A stretch of 64,000 bases of DNA from Amblyomma americanum. Lineage: Eukaryota > Arthropoda > Arachnida > Ixodida > Ixodidae. A program made the position numbers and the translations under genes. The stretch lies in assembly GCF_052857255.1 (NCBI RefSeq), contig NW_027526500.1, positions 806,001 to 870,000 of the forward strand, written 5' to 3'. Of the stretch, positions 50,696 through 62,081 are shown piece after piece (within the stretch, counting starts at the first letter, position 1; each line of letters opens with the position of its first letter). The notes beneath the pieces are model-generated. The model searched no databases. It had not been told where the DNA came from and saw nothing but the letters and a program-made list of their open reading frames with translations.

Positions 50696-53600
50696 TGTAT
50701 TAAGCACGAATACATGCTTTTCGCGCAGTTATATGCAGAAAAAAGTTTTGACGCCTATTAGAGAGACACTTGTAAAACCGATGTGTTATGATTTAGCTCG
50801 TTTCGGTCTAAAACAGCTTGTTTCGTTGTATTAAGCAAGAATACATGCTTTTCGCGCAGTTATAAGAGAGAAAGTTTTGACGAGTATCACGTGGATACTT
50901 GTAAAACCGATGTGTTCAGATTTAGCTCGTTTTGGTCTAAAACAGCTTGTTTCGTTGTATTAAGCAAGAATACATGCTTTACGCGCAGTTATAGAAGAAA
51001 AAGTTTTGACGCGTATCAGAGAGACACTTGTAAAACCGATGTGTTGTGAATTAGCTCGTTTCGGTCTAAAACAGCTTGTTTCGTTGTATTAAGCAAGAAT
51101 ACATGCTTTTCGCGCAGTTATAAGAGAAAAAGTTTTGACGAGTATTACGGTGGAACACTTGTAATACCGATGTGTTGTGATTTAGCTCGTTTCGGTCTAA
51201 AACAGCTTGTTTCGTTGTATTAAGCACGAATACATGCTTTTCGCGCAGTTATAGAGAAAACGTTTTGACGAGTATCACGTGGAACACTTGTAATACCGAT
51301 GTGTTGTGATTTAGCTCGTTTCGGTCTAAAACAGCTTGTTTCGCTGTATTAAGCAAGAATACATGCTTTTCGCGCAGTTATAAGAGAAAAAGTTTTGACG
51401 CGTGTCACAGGGACACTTGTAAAACCGATGTGTTCAGATTTAGCTCGTTTCGGTCTAAAACAGCTTGTTTCGCTGTATTAAGCACGAATACATGCTTTTC
51501 GCGCAGTTATAAGAGAAAAAGTTTAGACGCGTATCAGAGAACAATTGTAAAACCGATGTGTTGTGATTTAGCTCGTTTCGGTCTAAAACAGCTTGTTTCG
51601 CTGTATTAAGCAGAAATACATGCTTTTCGCGCAGTGATAAGAGAAAAAGCTTTAAAGGCGTGTCACAGGGACACTTGTAAAACCGATGTGTTCAGATTTA
51701 CCTCGTTTCGGTCTAAAACAGCTTGTTTCGTTGGACTAAGCACGAATACATGCTTTTCGCGCAGCTATAAGAGAAAAAAGAGTTGACGCGTATCAGATTA
51801 ACACTTGTAAAACCGATGTGTTGTGATTTAGCTCGTTTCGGTCTAAAACAGCTTGTTTCGCTGTATTAAGCAAGAATACATGCTTTTCGCGCAGTTATAA
51901 GAGAAAAAAATTTGACGCGTATCAGAGGAACACTTGTAAAACCGATGTGTTCAGATTTAGCTCGTTTCGGTCTAAAACAGCTTGTTTCGTTGTATTAAGC
52001 AAGAATACATGCTTTTCGCGCAGTTATAAGAGAAAAAGTTTTGACGCGTATTAGAGAGACACTTGTAAAACCGATGTGTTGTGATTTAGCTCGTTTCGGT
52101 CTAAAACAGCTTGTTTCGTTGTATTAAGCAAGAATACATGCTTTTCGCGCAGTTAAAAGAGAAAAAGTTTTGACGAGTATCACGTGGATACTTGTAAAAC
52201 CGATGTGTTCAGATTTAGCTCGTTTCGGTCAAAAACAGCTTGTTTCGTTGTATTAAGCACGAATACATGCTTTTCGCGCAGTTAAAAGAGAAAAAGTTTT
52301 GACGAGTATCACGTGGAACACTTGTAATACCGATGTGTTGTGATTTAGCTCGTTTCGGTCTAAAACAACTTGATTCGCTGTGATCCATGGAAAGTGAGAG
52401 TAGCGCAAAACGGGACAAAGGGACAGAGAAAGACAGACACGTTTTGCGCTACTCTCACTTTCCATGGATCACCGTTACCGACTCGCCCAAGTTTCTACCC
52501 TTGTGTTTCGTTGTATTAAGCAAGAATACATGCTTTTCGCGCAGTTATAAGAGAAAAAGTTTTGACGCGTATTAGAGAGACACTTGTAAAACCGATGTGT
52601 TGTGATTTAGCTCGTTTCGGTCTAAAACAGCTTGTTTCGTTGTATTAAGCAAGAATACATGCTTTTCGCGCAGTTATAAGAGAAAAAGTTTTGACGCGTA
52701 TCAGAGGAACACTTGTAAAACCGATGTGTTCAGATTTAACTCTTTTCGGACTAAAACAGCTTGTTTCGTTGTATTAAGCACGAATACATGCTTTTCGCGC
52801 AGTTATAAGGGAAAAAGTTTTGACGCGTATCACATGGACACTTGGAAAACCGATGTGTTCAGATTTAGCTCGTTTTGGTCTAAAACAGCTTGTTTCGTTG
52901 TATTAAGCACGAATACATGCTTTTCGCGCAGTTATAAGAGAAAACGTTTTGACGCGTATCAGAGGAACACTTGTAAAACCGATGTGTTGTGATTTAGCTC
53001 GTTTCGGTCTAAAACAGCTTGTTTCGCTGTATTAAGCACGAATACATGCTTTTCGCGCAGTTATAAGAGAAAAAGTTTAGACGCGTATCAGAGGAACAAT
53101 TGTAAAACCGATGTGTTGTGATTTAGCTCGTTTCGGTCTAAAACAGCTTGTTTCGCTGTATTAAGCAGAAATACATGCTTTTCGCGCAGTGATAAGAGAA
53201 AAAGCTTTAAAGGCGTGTCACAGGGACACTTGTAAAACCGATGTGTTCAGATTTACCTCGTTTCGGTCTAAAACAGCTTGTTTCGTTGGACTAAGCACGA
53301 ATACATGCTTTTCGCGCAGCTATAAGAGAAAAAAGAGTTGACGCGTATCAGATTAACACTTGTAAAACCGATGTGTTGTGATTTAGCTCGTTTCGGTCTA
53401 AAACAGCTTGTTTCGCTGTATTAAGCAAGAATACATGCTTTTCGCGCAGTTATAAGAGAAAAAAATTTGACGCGTATCAGAGGAACACTTGTAAAACCGA
53501 TGTGTTCAGATTTAGCTCGTTTCGGTCTAAAACAGCTTGTTTCGTTGTATTAAGCAAGAATACATGCTTTTCGCGCAGTTATAAGAGAAAAAGTTTTGAC

Positions 53601-54960
53601 GCGTATTAGAGAGACACTTGTAAAACCGATGTGTTGTGATTTAGCTCGTTTCGGTCTAAAACAGCTTGTTTCGTTGTATTAAGCAAGAATACAAGCTTTT
53701 CGCGCAGTTATAAGAGAAAAAGTTTTGACGAGTATCACGTGGAACACTTGTAATACCGATGTGTTGTGATTTAGCTCGTTTCGGTCTAAAACAACTTGAT
53801 TCGCTGTATTAAGCAAGAATACATGCTTTTCGCGCAGTTATAAAAGAAAAAGTTTTGACGCTAATCAGAGGAACACTTGTAAAACCGATGTGTTGTATTT
53901 AGCTCATTTCGGTCTAAAACAGCTTGTTTCGCTGTATTAAGCAAGAATACATGCTTTTCGCGCAGTTATAAGAGAAAAAGTTATGACGAGTATCACGTGG
54001 ATACTTGTAAAACCGATGTTTTCAGATTTAGCTCGTTTCGGTCTAATACAGCTTGTTTCGTTGTATTAAGCAAGAATACATGCTTTTCGCGCAGTTATAA
54101 GAGAAAAAGTTTTGACGCGTATTAGAGAGACACTTGTAAAACCTATGTGTTGTGATTTAGCTCATTTCGGTCTAAAACAGCTTGTTTCGCTGTATTAAGC
54201 AAGAATACATGCTTTTCGCGCAGTTATAAGAGAAAAAGTTTTGACGCGTATCAGAGGAACACTTGTAAAACCGATGTGTTGTGATTTAGCTCGTTTCGAT
54301 CTAAAACAGCTTGTTTCGCTGTATTAAGCAAGAATACATGCTTTTCGCGCAGTTATAAGAGAAAAAGGTTTGACGCGTATCAGAGGAACACTTGTAAAAC
54401 CGATGTGTTGTGATTTAGCTCGTTTCGGTCTAAAACAGCTCGTTTCGCTGTATTAAGCAAGAATACATGCTTTTCGCGCAGTTATAAGAGAAAAAGTTTT
54501 GACGCGTATCAGAGGAACACTTGTAAAACCGCTGTGTTCAGATTTAGCTCGTTTGGGTCTAAAACAGCTTGTTTCGTTGTATTAAGCAAGAATACATGCT
54601 TTTCGCGCGGTTATAAGAGAAAAAGTTTAGACGCGTATCAGAGACGTGTAAAACCGATGTGTTTTGATTTAGCTCGTTTCGGTCTAAAACAGCTTGCTTC
54701 GTTGTATTAAGCAAGAATACATGCTTTTCGCGCGGTTATAAGAGAAAAAGTTGACGAGTATCACGTGGATACTTGTAAAACCGATGTGTTCAGATTTAGC
54801 TCGTTTCGGTCTAAAACAGCTTGTTTCGTTGTATTAAGCACGAATACATGCTTTTCGCGCAGTTATAAGAGAAAAAGTTTTGACGAGTATCACGTGGAAC
54901 ACTTGTAATACCGATGTGTTGTGATTTAGCTCGTTTCGGTTTAAAACAGCTTGTTTCGTT
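50695..54960 (+). repeat. About 32-unit HOR with cassette, copy 2
   Basis: Second copy of the series at 46.54 kb, with the cassette at 52,380 and markers at 51,647 and 53,202. Its part beyond 51.55 kb is free of stray indels and is the better guide to the unit. The right third carries rare variants: GATGTTTTCAG near 54,017, AACCTATGTG near 54,142, AAAAGGTTTGACG near 54,364, ACCGCTGTG near 54,530, TCGTTTGGGTC near 54,550, and a shortened unit (TCAGAGACGTGTAAAAC near 54,640). All recur in copy 1. Confidence 0.85.
52380..52503 (+). repeat. Foldback cassette, copy 5
   Basis: Arms 52,380-52,412 and 52,440-52,472, loop 52,413-52,439, tail to 52,503; identical by eye to copy 1, with the same flanking monomers on both sides. 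This copy and copies 1-3 are in clean sequence, so the perfect arms are not an effect of base errors. Confidence 0.93.
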
Positions 54961-56400
54961 GTATTAAGCAAGAATACATGCTTTTCGCGCAGTTATAAGA
55001 GAAAAAGTTTTAACGCGTATCAGAGGAACACTTGTAAAACCGATGTGTTCAGATTTAGCTCGTTTCGGTCTGAAACAGCTTGTTTCGTTGTATTAGGCAT
55101 GAATACATGCTTTTCGCGCAGTTATAAGAGAAAAAGTTTAGACGCGTATCAGAGGAACACTTGTAAAACCGATGTGTTCAGATTTAGCTCGTTTCGGTCT
55201 GAAACAGCTTGTTTCGTTGTATTAAGCACGAATACATGCTTTTCGCGCAGTTATAAGAGAAAACGTTTAGACGCGTATCAGAGGAACACTTGTAAAACCG
55301 ATGTGTTGTGATTTAGCTCGCTTCGGTGTAAAACAGCTTGTTTCGTAGTATTAAGCAAGAATACATGCTTTTCGCGCAGTTATAAGAGAAAAAGTTTTGA
55401 CGCGTATTAGAGGAACACTTGTAAAACCTTTGTGTTGTGATTTAGCTCGTTTCGGTCTAAAACAGCTTGTTTCGCTGTATTAAGCAAGAATACATGCTTT
55501 TCGCGCAGTTATAAGAGAAAAAGTTTTGACGCGTGTCACAGAGACACTTGTAAAACCGATGTGTTCAGATTTAGCTCGTTTCGGTCTGAAACAGCTTGTT
55601 TCGTTGTATTAAGCACGAATACATGCTTTTCGCGCAGTTATAAGAGAAAAAGTTTAGACGCGTATCAGAGGAACACTTGTGAAACCGATGTGTTGTGATT
55701 TAGCTCGTTTCGGTGTAAAACAGCTTGTTTCGTAGTATTAAGCAAGAATACATGCTTTTCGCGCAGTTATAAGAGAAAAAGTTTTGACGCGTATTAGAGG
55801 AACACTTGTAAAACCTTTGTGTTGTGATTAACCTCATTTCGGTCTAAAACAGCTTGTTTCGTTGTATTAAGCACGAATACATGCTTTTCGCGCAGTTATA
55901 AGAGAAAAAGTTTGGACGCGTATCAGAGGAACACTTGTAAAACCGATGTGTTCAGATTTAGCTCGTTTCGGTCTAAAACAACTTGTTTCGTTGTATTAAG
56001 CACGAATACATGCTTTACGCGCCGTTATAGAAGAAAAAGTTTTGACGCCTATTAGAGAGACACTTGTAAAACCGATGTGTTATGATTTAGCTCGTTTCGG
56101 TCTAAAACAGCTTGTTTCGTTGTATTAAGCAAGAATACATGCTTTTCGCGCAGTTATAAGAGAGAAAGTTTTGACGAGTATCACGTGGATACTTGTAAAA
56201 CCGATGTGTTCAGATTTAGCTCGTTTTGGTCTAAAACAGCTTGTTTCGTTGTATTAAGCAAGAATACATGCTTTACGCGCAGTTATAGAAGAAAATGTTT
56301 TGAGGCGTATCAGAGAGACACTTGTAAAACCGATGTGTTGTGATTTAGCTCGTTGCGGTCTAAAACAGCTTGTTTCGTTGTATTAAGCAAGAATACATGT
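54960..56400 (+). repeat. Heterogeneous satellite segment, resembles left edge
   Basis: About eleven monomers with many rare variants: CTGAAACAGC (three times), GTATTAGGCATG near 55,093, GCTCGCTTCGG near 55,317, TTTCGTAGTATT (55.34 and 55.73 kb), GATTAACCTCATTTCGG near 55,827, and GTTTGGACG near 55,911. The order parallels 0.33-1.1 kb. No AAGCTTTAAAGG marker occurs between 53,202 and 63,256, the longest gap in the window. Confidence 0.8.
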
Positions 56401-59400
56401 TTTTCGCGCAGTTATAAGAGAAAAAGTTTTGACGCGTATCAGAGGAACACTTGTAAAACCGATGTGTTCAGATTTAACTCTTTTCGGACTAAAACAGCTT
56501 GTTTCGTTGTATTAAGCACGAATACATGCTTTTCGCGCAGTTATAAGGGAAAAAGTTTTGACGCGTATCACATGGACACTTGGAAAACCGATGTGTTCAG
56601 ATTTAGCTCGTTTCGGTCTAAAACAGCTTGTTTCGTTGTATTAAGCACGAATACAGGCTTTTCGCGCAGTTATAACAGAAAAAGTTTTGACGAGTATCAC
56701 GTGGAACACTTGTAATACCGATGTGTTGTGATTTAGCCTGTTTCGGTCTAAAACAGCTTGTTTCGCTGTATTAAGCAAGAATACATGCTTTTCGCGCAGT
56801 TATAAGAGAAAAAGTTTTGACGAGTATCACGTGGAACACTTGTAGTACCGATGTGTTGTGATTTAGCTCGTTTCGGTCTAAAACAACTTGATTCGCTGTA
56901 TTAAGCAAGAATACATGCTTTTCGCGCAGTTAAAAGAGAAAAAGTTTTGACGAGTATCACGTGGATACTTGTAAAACCGATGTGTTCAGATTTAGCTCGT
57001 TTCGGTCTAAAACAGCTTGTTTCGTTGTATTAAGCAAGAATACATGCTTTTCGCGCAGTTATAAGAGAAAAAGTTTTGACGCGTATTAGAGAGACTTGTA
57101 AAACCGATGTGTTGTGATTTAGCTCGTTTCGGTCTAAAACAGCTTGTTTCGTTGTATTAAGCAAGAATACATGCTTTTCGCGCAGTTATAAGAGAAAAAT
57201 TTTTGACGAGTATCACGTGGATACTTGTAAAACCGATGTGTTCAGATTTAGCTCGTTTCGGTCTAAAACAGCTTGTTTCGTTGTATTAAGCACGAATACA
57301 TGCTTTTCGCGCCGTTAAAAGAGAAAAAGTTTTGACGAGTATCACGTGGAACACTTGTAATACCGATGTGTTGTGATTTAGCTCGTTTTGGTCTAAAACA
57401 GCTTGTTTCGCTGTATTAAGCAAGAATACATGCTTTTCGCGCAGTTATAAGAGAAAAAGTTTTGACGAGTATCACGTGGAACACTTGTAGTACCGATGTG
57501 TTGTGATTTAGCTCGTTTCGGTCTAAAACAACTTGATTCGCTGTATTAAGCAAGAATACATGCTTTTCGCGCAGTTATAAAAGAAAAAGTTTTGACGCGT
57601 ATCAGAGGTACACTTGTAAAACCGATGTGTTGTGATTTAGCTCGTTTCGGTCTAAAACAGCTTGTTTCGCTGTATTAAGCAAGAATACATGCTTTTCGCG
57701 CAGTTAAAAGAGAAAAAGTTTTGACGAGTATCACGTGGATACTTGTAAAACCGATGTGTTCAGATTTAGCTCGTTTCGGTCTAAAACAGCTTGTTTCGTT
57801 GTATTAAGCAAGAATACATGCTTTTCGCGCAGTTATAAGAGAAAAAGTTTTGACGCGTATTAGAGAGACACTTGTAAAACCGATGTGTTGTGATTTAGCT
57901 CGTTTCGGTCTAAAAGAACTTGATTCGCTGTATTAAGCAAGAATACATGCTTTTCGCGCAGTTATAAAAGAAAAAGTTTTGACGCTAATTAGAGGAACAC
58001 TTGTAAAACCGATGTGTTGTATTTAGCTCATTTCGGTCTAAAACAGCTTGTTTCGCTGTATTAAGCAAGAATACATGCTTTTCGCGCAGTTATAAGAGAA
58101 AAAGATGACGAGTATCACGTGGATACTTGTAAAACCGATGTGTTCAGATTTAGCTCGTTTCGGTCTAATACAGCTTGTTTCGCTGTATTAAGCAAGAATA
58201 CATGCTTTTCGCGCAGTTATAAGAGAAAAAGTTTTGACGAGTATCACGTGGAACACTTGTAGTACCGATGTGTTGTGATTTAGCTCGTTTCGGTCTAAAA
58301 CAACTTGATTCGCTGTATTAAGCAAGAATACATGCTTTTCGCGCAGTTATAAAAGAAAAAGTTTTGACGCGTATCAGAGGTACACTTGTAAAACCGATGT
58401 GTTGTGATTTAGCTCGTTTCGGTCTAAAACAGCTTGTTTCGCTGTATTAAGCAAGAATACATGCTTTTCGCGCAGTTAAAAGAGAAAAAGTTTTGACGAG
58501 TATCACGTGGATACTTGTAAAACCGATGTGTTCAGATTTAGCTCGTTTCGGTCTAAAACAGCTTGTTGCGTTGTATTAAGCAAGAATACATGCTTTTCGC
58601 GCAGTTATAAGAGAAAAAGTTTTGACGCGTATTAGAGAGACACTTGTAAAACCGATGTGTTGTGATTTAGCTCGTTTCGGTCTAAAACAGCTTGTTTTGT
58701 TGTATTAAGCAAGAATACATGCTTTTCGCGCAGTTATAAGAGAAAAATTTTTGACGAGTATCACGTGGATACTTGTAAAACCGATGTGTTCAGATTTAGC
58801 TCGTTTCGGTCTAAAACAGCTTCTTTCGTTGTATTAAGCACGAATACATGCTTTTCGCGCCGTTAAAAGAGAAAAAGTTTTGACGCGTATCAGAGGAACA
58901 CTTGTAAAACCGATGTGTTCAGATTTAGCTTGTTTCGGTCTAAAACAGCTTGTTTCGTTGTATTAAGCACGAATACATGCTTTACGCGCAGTTATAGAAG
59001 AAAAAGTTTTGACGCGTATCAGAGACACTTGTAAAACCGATGTGTTGTGATTTAGCTCGTTTCGGTCTAAAACAACTTGTTTCGTTGTATTAAGCAAGAA
59101 TACATGCTTTTCGCGCGGTTATAAGAGAAAAAGTTGACGAGTATCACGTGGATACTTGTAAAACCGATGTGTTCAGATTTAGCTCGTTTCGGTCTAAAAC
59201 AGCTTGTTTCGTTGTATTAAGCACGAATACATGCTTTACGCGCAGTTATAAGAGAAAAAGTTTTGACGAGTATCACGTGGAACACTTGTAATACCGATGT
59301 GTTGTGATTTAGCTCGTTTCGGTCTAAAACAGCTTGTTTCGCTGTATTAAGCAAGAATACATGCTTTTCGCGCAGTTATAAGAGAAAAAGTTTTGACGCG

Positions 59401-62081
59401 TATCAGAGGAACACTTGTAAAACCGATGTGTTCAGATTTAACTCTTTTCGGACTAAAACAGCTTGTTTCGTTGTATTAAGCACGAATACATGCTTTTCGC
59501 GCAGTTATAAGGGAAAAAGTTTTGACGCGTATCACATGGACACTTGGAAAACCGATGTGTTCAGATTTAGCTCGTTTCGGTCTAAAACAGCTTGTTTCGT
59601 TGTATTAAGCACGAATACAGGCTTTTCGCGCAGTTATAACAGAAAAAGTTTTGACGAGTATCACGTGGAACACTTGTAATACCGATGTGTTGTGATTTAG
59701 CCTGTTTCGGTCTAAAACAGCTTGTTTCGCTGTATTAAGCAAGAATACATGCTTTTCGCGCAGTTATAAGAGAAAAAGTTTTGACGAGTATCACGTGGAA
59801 CACTTGTAGTACCGATGTGTTGTGATTTAGCTCGTTTCGGTCTAAAACAACTTGATTCGCTGTATTAAGCAAGAATACATGCTTTTCGCGCAGTTAAAAG
59901 AGAAAAAGTTTTGACGAGTATCACGTGGATACTTGTAAAACCGATGTGTTCAGATTTAGCTCGTTTCGGTCTAAAACAGCTTGTTTCGTTGTATTAAGCA
60001 AGAATACATGCTTTTCGCGCAGTTATAAGAGAAAAAGTTTTGACGCGTATTAGAGAGACACTTGTAAAACCGATGTGTTGTGATTTAGCTCGTTTCGGTC
60101 TAAAACAGCTTGTTTCGTTGTATTAAGCAAGAATACATGCTTTTCGCGCAGTTATAAGAGAAAAATTTTTGACGAGTATCACGTGGATACTTGTAAAACC
60201 GATGTGTTCAGATTTAGCTCGTTTCGGTCTAAAACAGCTTGTTTCGTTGTATTAAGCACGAATACATGCTTTTCGCGCCGTTAAAAGAGAAAAAGTTTTG
60301 ACGAGTATCACGTGGAACACTTGTAATACCGATGTGTTGTGATTTAGCTCGTTTTGGTCTAAAACAGCTTGTTTCGCTGTATTAAGCAAGAATACATGCT
60401 TTTCGCGCAGTTATAAGAGAAAAAGTTTTGACGAGTATCACGTGGAACACTTGTAGTACCGATGTGTTGTGATTTAGCTCGTTTCGGTCTAAAACAACTT
60501 GATTCGCTGTATTAAGCAAGAATACATGCTTTTCGCGCAGTTATAAAAGAAAAAGTTTTGACGCGTATCAGAGGTACACTTGTAAAACCGATGTGTTGTG
60601 ATTTAGCTCGTTTCGGTCTAAAACAGCTTGTTTCGCTGTATTAAGCAAGAATACATGCTTTTCGCGCAGTTAAAAGAGAAAAAGTTTTGACGAGTATCAC
60701 GTGGATACTTGTAAAACCGATGTGTTCAGATTTAGCTCGTTTCGGTCTAAAACAGCTTGTTCCGTTGTATTAAGCAAGAATACATGCTTTTCGCGCAGTT
60801 ATAAGAGAAAAAGTTTTGACGCGTATTAGAGAGACACTTGTAAAACCGATGTGTTGTGATTTAGCTCGTTTCGGTCTAAAAGAACTTGATTCGCTGTATT
60901 AAGCAAGAATACATGCTTTTCGCGCAGTTATAAAAGAAAAAGTTTTGACGCTAATTAGAGGAACACTTGTAAAACCGATGTGTTGTATTTAGCTCATTTC
61001 GGTCTAAAACAGCTTGTTTCGCTGTATTAAGCAAGAATACATGCTTTTCGCGCAGTTATAAGAGAAAAAGATGACGAGTATCACGTGGATACTTGTAAAA
61101 CCGATGTGTTCAGATTTAGCTCGTTTCGGTCTAATACAGCTTGTTTCGCTGTATTAAGCAAGAATACATGCTTTTCGCGCAGTTATAAGAGAAAAAGTTT
61201 TGACGAGTATCACGTGGAACACTTGTAGTACCGATGTGTTGTGATTTAGCTCGTTTCGGTCTAAAACAACTTGATTCGCTGTATTAAGCAAGAATACATG
61301 CTTTTCGCGCAGTTATAAAAGAAAAAGTTTTGACGCGTATCAGAGGTACACTTGTAAAACCGATGTGTTGTGATTTAGCTCGTTTCGGTCTAAAACAGCT
61401 TGTTTCGCTGTATTAAGCAAGAATACATGCTTTTCGCGCAGTTAAAAGAGAAAAAGTTTTGACGAGTATCACGTGGATACTTGTAAAACCGATGTGTTCA
61501 GATTTAGCTCGTTTCGGTCTAAAACAGCTTGTTGCGTTGTATTAAGCAAGAATACATGCTTTTCGCGCAGTTATAAGAGAAAAAGTTTTGACGCGTATTA
61601 GAGAGACACTTGTAAAACCGATGTGTTGTGATTTAGCTCGTTTCGGTCTAAAACAGCTTGTTTTGTTGTATTAAGCAAGAATACATGCTTTTCGCGCAGT
61701 TATAAGAGAAAAATTTTTGACGAGTATCACGTGGATACTTGTAAAACCGATGTGTTCAGATTTAGCTCGTTTCGGTCTAAAACAGCTTCTTTCGTTGTAT
61801 TAAGCACGAATACATGCTTTTCGCGCCGTTAAAAGAGAAAAAGTTTTGACGCGTATCAGAGGAACACTTGTAAAACCGATGTGTTCAGATTTAGCTTGTT
61901 TCGGTCTAAAACAGCTTGTTTCGTTGTATTAAGCACGAATACATGCTTTACGCGCAGTTATAGAAGAAAAAGTTTTGACGCGTATCAGAGACACTTGTAA
62001 AACCGATGTGTTGTGATTTAGCTCGTTTCGGTCTAAAACAACTTGTTTCGTTGTATTAAGCAAGAATACATGCTTTTCGCG
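56401..62081 (+). repeat. 23-monomer tandem duplication, period about 2,966 bp
   Basis: 56,401-59,115 and about 59,365-62,081 are the same series. The offset is 2,964 bp to the left of a two-base loss near 57,094 (AGAGAGACTTG against AGAGAGACACTTG at 60,053) and 2,966 bp after it. Shared rare variants include AATACAGGC (56,652/59,616), TAGCCTGTTTCGG (56,736/59,700), AAAAGAACTTG (57,912/60,878), GTTGCGTTG (58,565/61,531) and AGCTTCTTTCG. Each copy has an internal six-monomer repeat: the AGAGGTACAC unit at 57.60 and 58.37 kb, and again at 60.57 and 61.34 kb. This subdomain lacks both the marker and the cassette. Confidence 0.88.

Larger units (their letters stand above)
43090..51550. other. Indel-rich stretch, probable low-accuracy assembly
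   Basis: About sixty isolated insertions or deletions of one or two bases lie in 8.5 kb, mostly a duplicated or dropped neighbour base. Examples are 46,435 (TTTCCCGCGC), 46,662 (CTTGGTTTCG), 47,125 (GGAAACAC), 48,041 (ACTTTGTAAAA), 48,515 (CATGGCTTTT), 49,952 (GCAAGTTATA), 50,684 (CAGTCTTG) and 51,149 (ACGGTGG). Equivalent copies at 40.9-43.1 and 51.6-55.0 kb lack them, and the rest of the window is nearly free of such changes. Excess indels with few matching substitutions resemble raw single-molecule read error. Positions and frames inside this stretch should not be trusted to the base. Confidence 0.8.
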
